In this document: positions 1-9,352 of the stretch, piece by piece
Layout of the letters: each line of letters begins with the position of its first letter
Numbering within the stretch: position 1 is the stretch's first letter
NCBI RefSeq assembly: GCF_022664395.1
Contig: NZ_JAKRET010000002.1
Span: 124,001 to 188,000, forward strand
Length of the DNA: 64,000 nt
Direction of reading: 5' to 3'
Origin: Sphingomonas lacusdianchii
Lineage (GTDB): Bacteria; Pseudomonadota; Alphaproteobacteria; Sphingomonadales; Sphingomonadaceae
The notes under the pieces: model-generated
Databases searched by the model: none
Seen by the model: the letters and a program-made list of their open reading frames with translations, nothing else
What the model was told of the DNA's origin: nothing
Translations under genes and position numbers: made by a program

Positions 1-245
1 AGATGGCCGGCCATATGGGCGACCGTAACCGCACGCAGCAGAATCTGCAGGTCGTGTCGACCGACGTCGAGCGCGGGCTGATCTTCATCAAGGGTTCGGT
101 GCCCGGTCACAAGGGCACCTGGCTGACGGTCAAGGACGCGGTGAAGGTCGCGCGCCATGCCGACGCGCCGTACCCCGCTGGTCTGAAGAGCGCCAACAGC
201 AACGACGCCGCCGCATCGGCAGCGACCGACGGCCAGGAGGGCTGA
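1..245 (+). CDS. rplC: 50S ribosomal protein L3, C-terminal part (5' end outside window)
   Basis: About 80 C-terminal residues of L3 are present; the gene enters from the left edge, so the first codon lies outside. The segment [11 protein letters not shown] and the following [23 protein letters not shown] are characteristic of bacterial L3, which nucleates 50S assembly near the peptidyl transferase centre. The tail after the conserved core is Ala/Ser/Asp-rich and not conserved, as is common in alphaproteobacteria. The stop is followed two bases later by rplD, as expected in the S10 operon. Confidence 0.97.
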   Translation, partial: MAGHMGDRNRTQQNLQVVSTDVERGLIFIKGSVPGHKGTWLTVKDAVKVARHADAPYPAGLKSANSNDAAASAATDGQEG

Positions 246-247
246 TC

Positions 248-874
248 ATGAAGGTCAAGGTACAGACCCTCGACGCCGTCGAAAACGGCGATATCGAGCT
301 GAACGACGAGGTGTTCGGCCTCGATCCGCGTGCGGACATCCTGCACCGGGTCGTGACCTGGCAGCTCGAAAAGCGTCGCGGCACCGCTCGCGGCACCCGC
401 GAGCGCGCCGATGTCGCGCGTTCGGGCAAGAAGCTGGGCCGCCAGAAGGGCGGCGGTGTCGCCCGTCACGGCGATCGCCGCGCGCCGGTGTTCATCGGCG
501 GTGGTAAGGCGCACGGCGCCCGCGTCCGCGACTTCAACCCGGGCCTGAACAAGAAGGTTCGCGCGCTCGGTCTGAAGATGGCGCTGTCGAGCCATGCCAA
601 GGCGGGTTCGCTGGTCGTTCTCGACGGGCTGACGGTTGCGGACGGCAAGACGCAGGTCCTGCTCGGCAACCTGTCGAAGCTCGGCTTCGGCAAGACGTCG
701 CTGGTGATCGATGGCGACGCCGTCGAGAACAGCTTCGCGCTGGCCGCCCGCAACCTGCGTCAGGTCAATGTCCTGCCCGCCGGTGGCGCGAACGTCTATG
801 ACATCCTGAAGCACGACACGCTGGTGCTGACCCGCGCCGCCGTCGAAAAGCTGGAGGCCCGCTTCAATGGCTAA
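248..874 (+). CDS. rplD: 50S ribosomal protein L4
   Basis: The product is 208 residues, the usual length for L4. It carries the extended Arg/Lys/Gly-rich loop (about residues 42-90, including [15 protein letters not shown]) that reaches into the 23S rRNA and lines the exit tunnel. In E. coli L4 also represses the S10 operon; no leader is visible here because the operon start lies outside the window. The last 8 bases overlap the start of rplW, implying translational coupling. Confidence 0.98.
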   Translation: MKVKVQTLDAVENGDIELNDEVFGLDPRADILHRVVTWQLEKRRGTARGTRERADVARSGKKLGRQKGGGVARHGDRRAPVFIGGGKAHGARVRDFNPGLNKKVRALGLKMALSSHAKAGSLVVLDGLTVADGKTQVLLGNLSKLGFGKTSLVIDGDAVENSFALAARNLRQVNVLPAGGANVYDILKHDTLVLTRAAVEKLEARFNG

Positions 875-1181
875 GCAGCAGCAGGCGATCGACATCCGTC
901 ATTACGACGTGGTGCTCGCGCCGCACATCACCGAAAAGTCGACGATGCTCTCCGAGCATAACGCCGTCGTCTTCAAGGTCGCGAACAAGGCGTCGAAGCC
1001 GGAGATCAAGGCAGCGGTCGAAGCGCTGTTCAACGTCACCGTCACCGGCGTGAACACGATCGTGACCAAGGGCAAGACCAAGAAGTGGAAGGGCGCGCCC
1101 TACACTCGGTCGGACTTCAAGAAGGCGATCGTGACCCTGGCCGAAGGCCAGTCGATCGACATTACCGAGGGGGCCAAGTAA
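867..1181 (+). CDS. rplW: 50S ribosomal protein L23
   Basis: This 104-residue L23 sits at the exit of the ribosomal tunnel and forms part of the docking site for SRP and trigger factor. The segment [11 protein letters not shown] near the N-terminus and the basic loop [14 protein letters not shown] (about residues 61-74) are family hallmarks. An N-terminal [14 protein letters not shown] extension is typical of sphingomonads. The start codon lies inside the end of rplD, and rplB follows after one base. Confidence 0.97.
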   Translation: MAKQQQAIDIRHYDVVLAPHITEKSTMLSEHNAVVFKVANKASKPEIKAAVEALFNVTVTGVNTIVTKGKTKKWKGAPYTRSDFKKAIVTLAEGQSIDITEGAK

Positions 1182-1182
1182 C

Positions 1183-2031
1183 ATGGCACTCAAGCAGTAT
1201 AATCCGACCACGCCGTCGCAGCGTGGCCTGGTCCTGATCGACCGTTCGGCCCTGTACAAGGGTCGTCCGGTCAAGTCGCTGACCGAAGGCAAGACCAAGT
1301 CGGGCGGCCGCAACAACAAGGGCCATGTGACCTCGCGCGGCATCGCCGGCGGTCACAAGCAGCGCTACCGCATCATCGACTTCAAGCGTCGGCTGTGGGA
1401 TGTCGAAGGCACCGTGGAGCGGATCGAATATGATCCCAACCGCACCGCGTTCATCGCGCTCGTCAACTATGGCGAGACCGAGGGCAAGGCCAACGTCGCC
1501 TACATCATCGCGCCGCAGCGTCTGAACGTCGGCGACAAGGTGATCGCCGGCAAGAAGACCGACGTGAAGCCGGGCAACGCGATGGAACTGGGCCAGGTGC
1601 CGGTCGGCACGATCGTCCACAATGTCGAGATGAAGCCGGGCAAGGGCGGTCAGATCGCGCGTTCGGCCGGCACCTATGTGCAGGTCGTCGGTCGCGACAA
1701 GGGCATGGTCATCGTCCGCCTGAACTCGGGTGAGCAGCGCTACATCCACGCCGCCTGCATGGCGACGATCGGTGCGGTGTCGAACCCCGACAACCAGAAC
1801 CAGAATCTGGGCAAGGCCGGTCGCAACCGCTGGCTGGGCAAGCGTCCGCTGACCCGCGGCGTCGCCAAGAACCCGGTCGACCACCCGCACGGCGGTGGTG
1901 AAGGCCGGACCTCGGGCGGCCGTCATCCGGTCACCCCGTGGGGCAAGCCGACCAAGGGCGCGCGCACGCGGCACAACAAGGCGACGGACAAGATGATCAT
2001 CCGTAGCCGTCACGCGAAGAAGAAGGGCTAA
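1183..2031 (+). CDS. rplB: 50S ribosomal protein L2
   Basis: The 282-residue product matches full-length L2, which is essential for subunit association and peptidyl transfer. The conserved motif [20 protein letters not shown] near the C-terminus contains the histidine implicated in peptidyl transferase function. The N-terminal segment [20 protein letters not shown] is the RNA-binding signature. The ATG is placed one base after the rplW stop. Confidence 0.98.
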   Translation: MALKQYNPTTPSQRGLVLIDRSALYKGRPVKSLTEGKTKSGGRNNKGHVTSRGIAGGHKQRYRIIDFKRRLWDVEGTVERIEYDPNRTAFIALVNYGETEGKANVAYIIAPQRLNVGDKVIAGKKTDVKPGNAMELGQVPVGTIVHNVEMKPGKGGQIARSAGTYVQVVGRDKGMVIVRLNSGEQRYIHAACMATIGAVSNPDNQNQNLGKAGRNRWLGKRPLTRGVAKNPVDHPHGGGEGRTSGGRHPVTPWGKPTKGARTRHNKATDKMIIRSRHAKKKG

Positions 2032-2034
2032 GCG

Positions 2035-2313
2035 ATGGCTCGTTCCGTATGGAAGGGTCCGTTCGTGGACCTCAATCTGCTGAAGAAGGCGGAAGTGGCG
2101 CAGGACGCCGGCACCCGTTCGGGTCCGATCAAGACCTGGTCGCGCCGTTCGACCATCCTGCCGCAGTTCGTCGGCCTGACGTTCAACGTCTATAACGGCC
2201 GCAAGTTCGTGCCGGTTTCGGTCAACGAGGACATGGTGGGCATGAAGCTCGGCGAGTTCGCGCCGACCCGCTTCTTCCCCGGCCACGCCGCCGACAAGAA
2301 GGGCAAGCGCTGA
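2035..2313 (+). CDS. rpsS: 30S ribosomal protein S19
   Basis: S19 of 92 residues, the standard length. It binds the head of the 30S subunit with S13. The N-terminal [16 protein letters not shown] and the segment [20 protein letters not shown] are diagnostic. The stop TGA overlaps the ATG of rplV (TGATG), so the two are translationally coupled. Confidence 0.98.
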   Translation: MARSVWKGPFVDLNLLKKAEVAQDAGTRSGPIKTWSRRSTILPQFVGLTFNVYNGRKFVPVSVNEDMVGMKLGEFAPTRFFPGHAADKKGKR

Positions 2314-2689
2314 TGAGCAAGCAGGCAGCACCCCGCCGCGTTGGTGACAAGGAAGCTCTGGCAGTCGCGACGCAGGTTCGCGGCTCGGCCCAGAAGCTGA
2401 ACCTCGTCGCAGCGCTGATCCGCAACAAGAATGCCGGCGATGCGATGAACATCCTGGCGTTCTCGAAGAAGGCGATGGCGGTCGATGTCCGCAAGTGCCT
2501 CGCTTCGGCGATCGCGAATGCGGAAAACAATCACAACCTCGACGTCGACGCACTCGTCGTCAAGGAAGCCTCGGTCGGCAAGTCGATCACGATGAAGCGT
2601 TTCGCGACCCGCGGTCGCGGCAAGTCGACGCGCATCCTGAAGCCGTTCAGCCGCGTGCGCATCGTCGTGTCCGAGGTGGAGGAAGCGTA

Positions 2690-2690
<1 letters not shown>
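2313..2690 (+). CDS. rplV: 50S ribosomal protein L22
   Basis: L22 of 125 residues, a tunnel-wall protein that is a known site of macrolide-resistance changes. The C-terminal beta-hairpin segment [20 protein letters not shown] is conserved. The first dozen residues ([13 protein letters not shown]) are an alphaproteobacterial extension. The start overlaps the rpsS stop and the final A of the stop codon is the first base of rpsC. Confidence 0.97.
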
Positions 2691-3400
<710 letters not shown>

Positions 3401-3412
3401 GGATGATTTGAG

Positions 3413-3844
3413 ATGCTGCAACCAAAGCGCACCAAGTTCCGCAAGGCCTTCAAGGGCCGCATCCATGGCGATGCCAAGGGCGGTACGTCGCTGAACTTCG
3501 GGTCGTATGGCCTGAAGGCGATGGAGCCCGAGCGGATCACCGCCCGCCAGATCGAAGCGGCCCGCCGCGCGATCACGCGTCATATCAAGCGCCAGGGTCG
3601 CCTCTGGATCCGGATCTTCCCGGATCTGCCGGTGTCGTCGAAGCCTGCCGAAGTCCGCATGGGCTCGGGCAAGGGTTCGCCCGAATTCTGGGTTGCCCGC
3701 GTCAAGCCGGGTCGTATCCTGTTCGAACTGGACGGCGTGCCCGGTCCGCTCGCCGCGGAAGCGTTCTCGCGCGCCGCGATGAAGCTGCCGATCGCGGTCA
3801 AGGTCGTTGCCCGCCTGGGCGACACCTCGCACCTGGAGGGTTGA
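3413..3844 (+). CDS. rplP: 50S ribosomal protein L16
   Basis: L16 of 143 residues, which helps orient tRNA in the A site. The N-terminal [19 protein letters not shown] and the central [20 protein letters not shown] are characteristic. [18 protein letters not shown] surrounds the conserved arginine that is hydroxylated in some bacteria. An ATG follows the AAGGATGATTTGAG stretch, whose AAGGA is a reasonable ribosome-binding site. Confidence 0.98.
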   Translation: MLQPKRTKFRKAFKGRIHGDAKGGTSLNFGSYGLKAMEPERITARQIEAARRAITRHIKRQGRLWIRIFPDLPVSSKPAEVRMGSGKGSPEFWVARVKPGRILFELDGVPGPLAAEAFSRAAMKLPIAVKVVARLGDTSHLEG

Positions 3845-3846
3845 TA

Positions 3847-4050
3847 ATGACGAAGGCAACCGATCTTCGCGCCAAGAGCGACGACCAGCTGGTCGAGGAA
3901 CTGTCGAGCCTGAAGCGTGAGGCGTTCAACCTCCGTTTCCAGGCGGCGACCAGCCAGCTGGAAAAGCCGACCCGCGTGAAGGAAGTCCGTCGCGACATCG
4001 CGCGGATCAAGACGCTGCAGGGCGAGCGTTCGCGCTCGGCCGACAAGTAA
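3847..4050 (+). CDS. rpmC: 50S ribosomal protein L29
   Basis: L29 of 67 residues, a two-helix protein at the tunnel exit. The start is placed at ATG 3847 ([20 protein letters not shown]) rather than at an in-frame TTG two codons upstream that overlaps the rplP stop. The core segment [24 protein letters not shown] is conserved. Confidence 0.95.
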   Translation: MTKATDLRAKSDDQLVEELSSLKREAFNLRFQAATSQLEKPTRVKEVRRDIARIKTLQGERSRSADK

Positions 4051-4061
4051 GGACGAGAGAC

Positions 4062-4334
4062 ATGCCGAAGCGTGTGCTGACCGGGATGATCGTCTCGGAC
4101 AAGACCGACAAGACGGTGGTGGTCAAGGTAGAGCGGAAGGTCAAGCACCCCCTCTACGGCAAGATCATCCGCCGTTCGAAGAAGTATCATGCCCATGACG
4201 AGGGCAATGAGTATCGCGAAGGCGAGACCGTGCGCATCGAAGAGACCGCGCCGATCTCGAAGCTGAAGACCTGGAAGGTGATCGAGCGGGTGAACACCCA
4301 CGCGACGCCGGCGGAAGTCGCAGCCGAGGCGTAA
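4062..4334 (+). CDS. rpsQ: 30S ribosomal protein S17
   Basis: S17 of 90 residues, a primary 16S rRNA-binding OB-fold protein. [20 protein letters not shown] and the segment [20 protein letters not shown] are diagnostic. A good Shine-Dalgarno (AAGGACGAGAGAC) precedes the ATG. The C-terminal [18 protein letters not shown] tail is not conserved. The gene ends the S10 section and is followed by an unusually long 333-base gap before rplN. Confidence 0.97.
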   Translation: MPKRVLTGMIVSDKTDKTVVVKVERKVKHPLYGKIIRRSKKYHAHDEGNEYREGETVRIEETAPISKLKTWKVIERVNTHATPAEVAAEA

Positions 4335-4375
4335 GCCTTGGGGGTGGGGCAGTCGTGAAAAGCCTCGCCGTACAC

Positions 4376-4458
4376 CGTCGCCCCGGCGCAGGCTGGGGCA
4401 TCCTTCCACGAGAGCGCGCTCCCGTGGATTGAGATTCCAGCCTTCGCTGGAATGACGG
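4376..4458. repeat. Imperfect palindromic repeat (CGTC-CCC-GCGCAGGCTGGGG family) in the rpsQ-rplN gap
   Basis: The left arm begins CGTCGCCCCGGCGCAGGCTG and the right arm ends CCAGCCTTCGCTGGAATGAC. The same element type recurs at 11426-11509 and 18748-18830, and a looser relative lies at 27920-28008. The rest of the gap 4335-4667 shows no credible coding sequence. It separates the S10 and spc parts of the cluster, a point at which E. coli has an operon boundary. Confidence 0.8.
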
Positions 4459-4667
4459 GATGCGGTTGATGGAATTGCGCCTGTCCCATCCCACCCAATT
4501 CCGGGGTCGGACCCGGATGTAACGAACATTCGCGGGGAGGCTTGCCTTTTCGCCATGGGGCGGTTAATGGGCCGCTCCCCCCGGCGCGGTATGCCCGCAG
4601 CCGGGGGTTCATTTTTAGCAGGCGGGGTCCGGTCGGAATCGGCCCCATAGGGTAAGGAATCGCATCC

Positions 4668-5036
4668 ATGATTCAGATGCAATCCAATCTCGACGTCGCA
4701 GACAACAGCGGCGCGAAGCGGGTGCAGTGCATCAAGGTGCTGGGCGGCTCGAAGCGCCGCACGGCCGGTGTCGGCGACGTCATCGTCGTCAGCATCAAGG
4801 AAGCCGCTCCGCGCGGCCGCGTGAAGAAGGGTGACGTGCATCGCGCCGTCATCGTCCGCACCGCCAAGGACATCCGTCGCACCGACGGTTCGGTGATCCG
4901 CTTCGACGGCAATGCCGCCGTGCTGGTCAACAAGAACGAGGAGCCGATCGGCACCCGTATCTTTGGCCCGGTGGTCCGCGAGCTGCGCTCGAAGGGCTTC
5001 ATGAAGATCATCTCGCTCGCCCCTGAGGTGCTGTAA
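4668..5036 (+). CDS. rplN: 50S ribosomal protein L14
   Basis: L14 of 122 residues at the 30S-50S interface. [20 protein letters not shown] is the family signature. It is the first gene of the spc section and is separated from rpsQ by 333 bases containing a repeat, so a separate promoter in that gap is likely. The last base of its TAA is the A of the rplX ATG. Confidence 0.98.
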   Translation: MIQMQSNLDVADNSGAKRVQCIKVLGGSKRRTAGVGDVIVVSIKEAAPRGRVKKGDVHRAVIVRTAKDIRRTDGSVIRFDGNAAVLVNKNEEPIGTRIFGPVVRELRSKGFMKIISLAPEVL

Positions 5037-5350
5037 TGGCTGCTGCCAAGATCAAGAAGGGCGACACCGTGATCGTCCTGTCGGGCAAGGACAAGGGCAA
5101 GACCGGTCAGGTCACCCAGTCGCTGCCGAAGGACGGCAAGGTCGTCGTTGCCGGCGTCAACATCGCCGTTCGCCACAAGAAGCCGAACCAGGCCGACCCG
5201 CAGGGTGGTCTGGTGCGCTCGGAAGCGCCGCTGCACGTCAGCAAGGTCGCGCATGTCGTCGACGGCAAGCCGACCCGCGTGCGCTTCGAAGTGCGTGACG
5301 GCAAGAAGGTCCGGGTCGCCGTGAAGGGCGGGGAGGTCATCAATGGCTGA
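5036..5350 (+). CDS. rplX: 50S ribosomal protein L24
   Basis: L24 of 104 residues, an early assembly initiator. The KOW motif lies at the N-terminus ([20 protein letters not shown], about residues 5-24). The start overlaps the rplN stop and its final 8 bases overlap rplE, indicating tight coupling of the spc genes. Confidence 0.98.
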   Translation: MAAAKIKKGDTVIVLSGKDKGKTGQVTQSLPKDGKVVVAGVNIAVRHKKPNQADPQGGLVRSEAPLHVSKVAHVVDGKPTRVRFEVRDGKKVRVAVKGGEVING

Positions 5351-5927
5351 TAAGTACACGCCGCGCATGAAGTCGATCTATGACGATCGCATCGTGAAGG
5401 CGATGACCGAGAAGTTCGGTTACAAGAACGCGCTCGAAGTGCCCCGGATCGAAAAGATCGTCCTGAACATGGGCGTGGGCGAAGCGACGCAGGACAAGAA
5501 GAAGGTCGAGCAGGCCAGCTCCGAAATGGAACTGATCGCGGGCCAGAAGCCTGTCGTCACCAAGGCGAAGAAGTCGATCGCGCAGTTCAAGCTGCGTGAA
5601 GGCATGGCGATCGGCTGCAAGGTCACGCTGCGCCGCGAGCGGATGTACGAATTCCTCGATCGCTTCATCACCATCGCGCTGCCCCGCGTCCGCGACTTCC
5701 GTGGCCTGAACCCGAAGTCGTTCGACGGCCGCGGCAACTATGCCTGCGGCATCAAGGAACAGATCGTGTTCCCCGAAATCAACTATGACCGCATCGACAA
5801 GGTGCGCGGCATGGATGTGATCGTGACCACCACCGCCAAGACCGACGACGAAGCTCGCGAGCTTCTGCGTCTGTTCGGTTTCCCCTTCCCGCAGGAAGCG
5901 GAAGCCGAGGAAAAGAAGGCGGCCTAA
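5343..5927 (+). CDS. rplE: 50S ribosomal protein L5
   Basis: L5 of 194 residues, which binds 5S rRNA and contacts the P-site tRNA. Conserved segments are [15 protein letters not shown] near residue 35 and [20 protein letters not shown] near 130. A short acidic/Ala tail ([10 protein letters not shown]) ends the protein. The ATG lies within the last codons of rplX. Confidence 0.98.
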   Translation: MADKYTPRMKSIYDDRIVKAMTEKFGYKNALEVPRIEKIVLNMGVGEATQDKKKVEQASSEMELIAGQKPVVTKAKKSIAQFKLREGMAIGCKVTLRRERMYEFLDRFITIALPRVRDFRGLNPKSFDGRGNYACGIKEQIVFPEINYDRIDKVRGMDVIVTTTAKTDDEARELLRLFGFPFPQEAEAEEKKAA

Positions 5928-5933
5928 TCCGGT

Positions 5934-5955
5934 CCGCCCCCGGCCACGGGGGCGG
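5934..5955 (+). terminator. GC-rich hairpin between rplE and rpsN (possible attenuator)
   Basis: An 8-bp perfect stem CCGCCCCC/GGGGGCGG encloses a six-base loop just after the rplE stop. Only a weak T-rich stretch follows (CGTTCGCTTT), so partial termination or an RNA-stability role is as likely as full termination. It lies in one of the few gaps of the spc section. Confidence 0.45.
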
Positions 5956-5986
5956 CCGTTCGCTTTAACGAAGAGAGCTTAAGTCC

Positions 5987-6292
5987 ATGGCGAAACTGAG
6001 TTCCGTGAACAAGAACGAGCGCCGTCGCGCGCTCGTCAAGAAGTTCGCACCCAAATATGCGAAGCTGAAGGCGATCGCAGCCGACCAGTCGCTCGACGAA
6101 ACCGAGCGTCTGATCGCGCGGCTGAAGATGGCCGAGATTCCCCGCAACGGGAATCCGACCCGCATCCGCAACCGTTGCGAGCTGACGGGGCGTCCCCGCG
6201 GCTATTATCGCAAGTTCCGTCTCGCCCGCGTCATGCTGCGTGAACTGGCCAACAAGGGCCTGATCCCCGGCGTCACGAAGTCGAGCTGGTAA
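5987..6292 (+). CDS. rpsN: 30S ribosomal protein S14, zinc-free form
   Basis: S14 of 101 residues. It is the long form without the CxxC zinc ribbon: the only cysteine is in [17 protein letters not shown] (about residues 63-79), the family signature. This form does not respond to zinc limitation. A Shine-Dalgarno (AAGAGAG) lies upstream of the ATG. Confidence 0.97.
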   Translation: MAKLSSVNKNERRRALVKKFAPKYAKLKAIAADQSLDETERLIARLKMAEIPRNGNPTRIRNRCELTGRPRGYYRKFRLARVMLRELANKGLIPGVTKSSW

Positions 6293-6303
6293 GGAACACA
6301 GCA

Positions 6304-6699
6304 ATGGCATTGACCGATCCCCTGGGTGACATGCTCACCCGCATCCGCAACGGCCAGCGCGCGCGCAAGGACAGCGTCCTGACGCCCGCCAGCAAGTTGC
6401 GGGCCCGTGTCCTCGACGTGCTGCAGCGCGAGGGCTATATCCGTGGCTACAGCGAAGAACAGATGGGCCCCGCGGCCGGCATCCGCATCGAGCTGAAGTA
6501 TTTCGAAGGCCAGCCGGCGATCAAGCACGTCGCGCGCGTCTCGAAGCCGGGCCGCCGCGTCTATTCGGGTTCGCAGGAACTGCCGAAGGTCCGCAACGGC
6601 CTCGGCATCACCATCGTCTCGACGCCGCGTGGCGTTCTGTCCGACGCCGAAGCGCGCGAACAGAATGTCGGTGGCGAAGTGCTCGCGGAGGTCTTCTGA
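6304..6699 (+). CDS. rpsH: 30S ribosomal protein S8
   Basis: S8 of 131 residues, a central-domain 16S rRNA binder and, in E. coli, the translational repressor of the spc operon. The N-terminal [18 protein letters not shown] and the C-terminal [20 protein letters not shown] are diagnostic. Its stop overlaps the rplF start (TGATG). Confidence 0.98.
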   Translation: MALTDPLGDMLTRIRNGQRARKDSVLTPASKLRARVLDVLQREGYIRGYSEEQMGPAAGIRIELKYFEGQPAIKHVARVSKPGRRVYSGSQELPKVRNGLGITIVSTPRGVLSDAEAREQNVGGEVLAEVF

Positions 6700-7232
6700 T
6701 GAGCCGCATCGGTAAGAAGGCAGTCCCGGTTCCGGCCGGCGTGACCGCCAACATTGCAGGGCGCGAGCTGAGCGTTAAGGGGCCGAAGGGCACGCTGACG
6801 CTGCCGCTGGCCGACGACATCGCCTATGCCGTCGAAGGCGACACCATCTCGGTGCAGCCGGCGAACGACACCAAGCGCGCGCGCGCGTTCTGGGGCATGC
6901 AGCGTACGCTCGTGCAGAACCTGATCACCGGCGTGACCACCGGCTTCACCAAGAAGCTGCTGATCACCGGCGTCGGCTATCGCGCCGCAGCGCAGGGCAA
7001 GAACCTGAAGCTGCAGCTCGGCTACAGCCACGACGTCAACATCGACGTGCCGGAAGGCATCGAGATCAAGACGCCCGATCAGACCACGATCGAAATCAGC
7101 GGGATCGACAAGCAGAAGGTCGGTCAGATCGCTGCCGAGATCCGTCGTTGGCGTAAGCCCGAGCCGTACAAGGGCAAGGGCATCAAGTACGACGGCGAGT
7201 TCATCTTCCGCAAGGAAGGGAAGAAGAAGTAA
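6699..7232 (+). CDS. rplF: 50S ribosomal protein L6
   Basis: L6 of 177 residues, two similar alpha/beta domains near the sarcin-ricin loop. [19 protein letters not shown] opens the protein, and the signature [20 protein letters not shown] lies near the C-terminus. It overlaps rpsH upstream and shares its last base with the rplR start. Confidence 0.98.
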   Translation: MSRIGKKAVPVPAGVTANIAGRELSVKGPKGTLTLPLADDIAYAVEGDTISVQPANDTKRARAFWGMQRTLVQNLITGVTTGFTKKLLITGVGYRAAAQGKNLKLQLGYSHDVNIDVPEGIEIKTPDQTTIEISGIDKQKVGQIAAEIRRWRKPEPYKGKGIKYDGEFIFRKEGKKK

Positions 7233-7588
7233 TGACCAAGGGTCTCTCCCTCTTCGAGAAGCGCCGTCGGCGCAATCGCACCGCGCTGAAGGCGCGTTCG
7301 GGCGGCCGTGCGCGGCTGTCGATCCATCGTTCGGGCAAGCACATCTATGCCCAGGTCATCGACGATGCAGCGGGTCGCACCGTTGCCTCGGCGTCGACGC
7401 TGGAAAAGGACGTGCGGGGCACCTCGGGCGCGAACATCGCTGCCGCGACGGCAGTCGGTACCCGCGTTGCCGAAGCGGCGAAGGCCGCCGGCGTGACGCA
7501 GGTCGTGTTCGACCGTGGCGGCTTCCTGTTCCACGGGCGCGTCAAGGCGCTGGCCGAGGCCGCCCGCGAAGCCGGATTGGAGTTCTAA
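7232..7588 (+). CDS. rplR: 50S ribosomal protein L18
   Basis: L18 of 118 residues, a 5S rRNA-binding protein. [20 protein letters not shown] and the C-terminal [20 protein letters not shown] are typical. The ATG overlaps the rplF TAA, and rpsE follows after three bases. Confidence 0.98.
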   Translation: MTKGLSLFEKRRRRNRTALKARSGGRARLSIHRSGKHIYAQVIDDAAGRTVASASTLEKDVRGTSGANIAAATAVGTRVAEAAKAAGVTQVVFDRGGFLFHGRVKALAEAAREAGLEF

Positions 7589-7591
7589 GAC

Positions 7592-8305
7592 ATGGCTGAC
7601 GAAAACAATCAGGCCGAAGCACCCGCCGTCGAGGCGACGGGTGGCGAGCAGCCGCAGGGCCGCGGGCCCCGTGGTGGCCGTGGTCGTGGCGGCCCCGGCG
7701 GCGACAACCGTGGCCGTGGCGGCCGTGACGGCAACCGTGGCCGTCGCGACGATCGTCGCGGCGCCGAGGATGGTGGCGAGGAGCTGATCGAAAAGCTCGT
7801 GCACATCAACCGCGTGTCGAAGACCGTGAAGGGCGGTAAGCGCTTCGGTTTCGCGGCGCTGGTCGTCGTCGGCGACGGCAAGGGCCGCGTCGGTTTCGGG
7901 CATGGCAAGGCGCGCGAAGTGCCGGAAGCCATTTCGAAGGCGACGGCCGCTGCCAAGAAGGCGATGGTCCGCGTTCCGCTGCGCGACGGTCGCACGCTGC
8001 ACCATGACGGCAACGGGCACTTCGGTGCCGGCCGCGTGACGCTGCGTTCGGCTCCGGCCGGTACCGGCATCATCGCCGGCGGTCCGATGCGCGCCATCTT
8101 CGAATCGCTCGGCGTCGCCGATGTCGTGACGAAGTCGGTCGGTACGTCGAACCCGTACAACATGATCCGCGCGACCTTCGAAGCGCTGAACGACCAGTCG
8201 TCGCCGAAGGCGGTGGCCCAGCGTCGCGGCAAGAAGATCGCCGACCTGCTGGGTCGTGGTGGATCGCAGACCGCCGAGGCTGATGCCGCGGCGATCGTGG
8301 AGTAA
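7592..8305 (+). CDS. rpsE: 30S ribosomal protein S5 with Arg/Gly-rich N-terminal extension
   Basis: S5 is normally about 165 residues; here it is 237. Roughly the first 60 residues are an added low-complexity segment of Arg, Gly and Asp repeats (for example [20 protein letters not shown]). The canonical S5 double-stranded RNA-binding fold begins around [20 protein letters not shown], and the typical core [14 protein letters not shown] follows. S5 contributes to decoding fidelity and mRNA unwinding. The extension is in the same reading frame with no internal Shine-Dalgarno, so it is probably translated. Confidence 0.97.
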   Translation: MADENNQAEAPAVEATGGEQPQGRGPRGGRGRGGPGGDNRGRGGRDGNRGRRDDRRGAEDGGEELIEKLVHINRVSKTVKGGKRFGFAALVVVGDGKGRVGFGHGKAREVPEAISKATAAAKKAMVRVPLRDGRTLHHDGNGHFGAGRVTLRSAPAGTGIIAGGPMRAIFESLGVADVVTKSVGTSNPYNMIRATFEALNDQSSPKAVAQRRGKKIADLLGRGGSQTAEADAAAIVE

Positions 8306-8311
8306 CGAGCG

Positions 8312-8488
8312 ATGGCAACCGTCAAGATCACCCAGACCGGGTCGCCGATCCGCCGGACCAAGGATCAGCGCGCGACGCTGATCGGTCTCGGCCTCAACAA
8401 GATGCACAAGACTGTGGAACTGACCGACACCCCCGAGGTGCGCGGCATGATCCGCAAGGTGCAGCACATGGTGTCGGTCGAGGGCTGA
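8312..8488 (+). CDS. rpmD: 50S ribosomal protein L30
   Basis: A 58-residue ORF beginning [20 protein letters not shown] and containing the L30 motif [20 protein letters not shown]. The length and its place between rpsE and rplO fit exactly. The start follows the rpsE stop by six bases with a GAG-rich ribosome-binding region. Confidence 0.97.
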   Translation: MATVKITQTGSPIRRTKDQRATLIGLGLNKMHKTVELTDTPEVRGMIRKVQHMVSVEG

Positions 8489-8519
8489 GGCCTTCCACCT
8501 TTACCGGTGACAAAGATGG

Positions 8520-8545
8520 GGAAGGGGGCTAAGCGGCCCCCTTCC
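8520..8545 (+). terminator. Rho-independent-like hairpin between rpmD and rplO
   Basis: A perfect 10-bp stem GGAAGGGGGC/GCCCCCTTCC with a six-base loop is followed by TCTTTTCTC. This is a good intrinsic terminator in the middle of the spc section. It may attenuate expression of the downstream rplO-secY-adk genes, since all operon genes continue on the same strand. Confidence 0.65.
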
Positions 8546-8586
8546 TCTTTTCTCAAGCGCGAACATAGCGAAAGCGAGTGCAACAC

Positions 8587-9117
8587 ATGAAACTCAACGA
8601 AATCCGCGACAATGAAGGCGCCCGCAAGAGCAAGATGCGCGTCGGACGCGGCATCGGCTCGGGCAAGGGCAAGACCGCCGGTCGCGGCCAGAAGGGCCAG
8701 AAGAGCCGTGAAGGCGTGTCGATCGCCGGGTTCGAGGGCGGTCAGATGCCGCTCCACATGCGGATCCCGAAGCGCGGCTTCAACAACATCTTCGCCAAGG
8801 ACTATGCCGAAGTGAACCTCGGCGCGATCCAGAAGGCGGTCGACGCCGGCAAGATTGAAGCCGGTGCTGCGCTCGACCATGCCGCGCTGAAGGCCGCGAA
8901 CCTCGCCCGTGGTGGCAAGGACGGCGTCCGTCTGCTCGGCAAGGGCGAGCTGACCGCCAAGCTGACCTTCACCGTCGCCGGTGCGTCGAAGTCGGCGATC
9001 GAAGCGGTCGAAAAGGCCGGTGGTTCCGTGTCGGTAATCGAAGTCGTGCCCGCGCACGAAAAGGCCGCTGCCAAGAAGGGCAAGACGCTCGCCGCCAAGA
9101 AGGCTGCGCACGCGTAA
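8587..9117 (+). CDS. rplO: 50S ribosomal protein L15
   Basis: L15 of 176 residues, a late-assembly protein of the 50[21 protein letters not shown] is the canonical start, preferred over an in-frame GTG three codons upstream. The Gly/Arg/Lys-rich N-terminal segment ([20 protein letters not shown]) is normal for L15. The C-terminus adds an Ala/Lys tail. It follows a hairpin that could reduce read-through from rpmD. Confidence 0.97.
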   Translation: MKLNEIRDNEGARKSKMRVGRGIGSGKGKTAGRGQKGQKSREGVSIAGFEGGQMPLHMRIPKRGFNNIFAKDYAEVNLGAIQKAVDAGKIEAGAALDHAALKAANLARGGKDGVRLLGKGELTAKLTFTVAGASKSAIEAVEKAGGSVSVIEVVPAHEKAAAKKGKTLAAKKAAHA

Positions 9118-9125
9118 ACCCGCTT

Positions 9126-9245
9126 CCGTTTGGTTCGAGTAGCGATCGAGCCTGTCGAGAGCGCGTATCGAGAACGCGGTTCCGCTGGACGGGAGTTCTC
9201 GACGGACGCTTCTCGACTGCGCTCGAAGCTGCTCGAACCGAACGG
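9126..9245. repeat. Long inverted repeat (GTTCGAGCAGCTTCGAG family) between rplO and secY
   Basis: The left arm (GGTTCGAGTAGCGATCGAGC) and the right arm (reverse complement GGTTCGAGCAGCTTCGAGCG) form a large imperfect palindrome. The right arm is nearly identical to 55846-55896 downstream of tamB. The rest of the gap 9118-9352 shows no coding potential. Confidence 0.8.
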
Positions 9246-9352
9246 TTTCCTAGGGGGTGAGTACGCTCCCCCTTAGACATCCCGGCCGCAACCCCTATAT
9301 GGTCGCCCGGGGGGTGGGCTGACGGCCCGCCAGCATCATTCGGGACATATCC

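Noticed and set aside
1162..2553. Long minus-strand ORF (463 aa) antisense to rplB-rplV
   Set aside because: It is opposite well-conserved ribosomal genes, has Arg/His-rich composition typical of reverse-frame translation of GC-rich DNA, and no ribosome-binding site.
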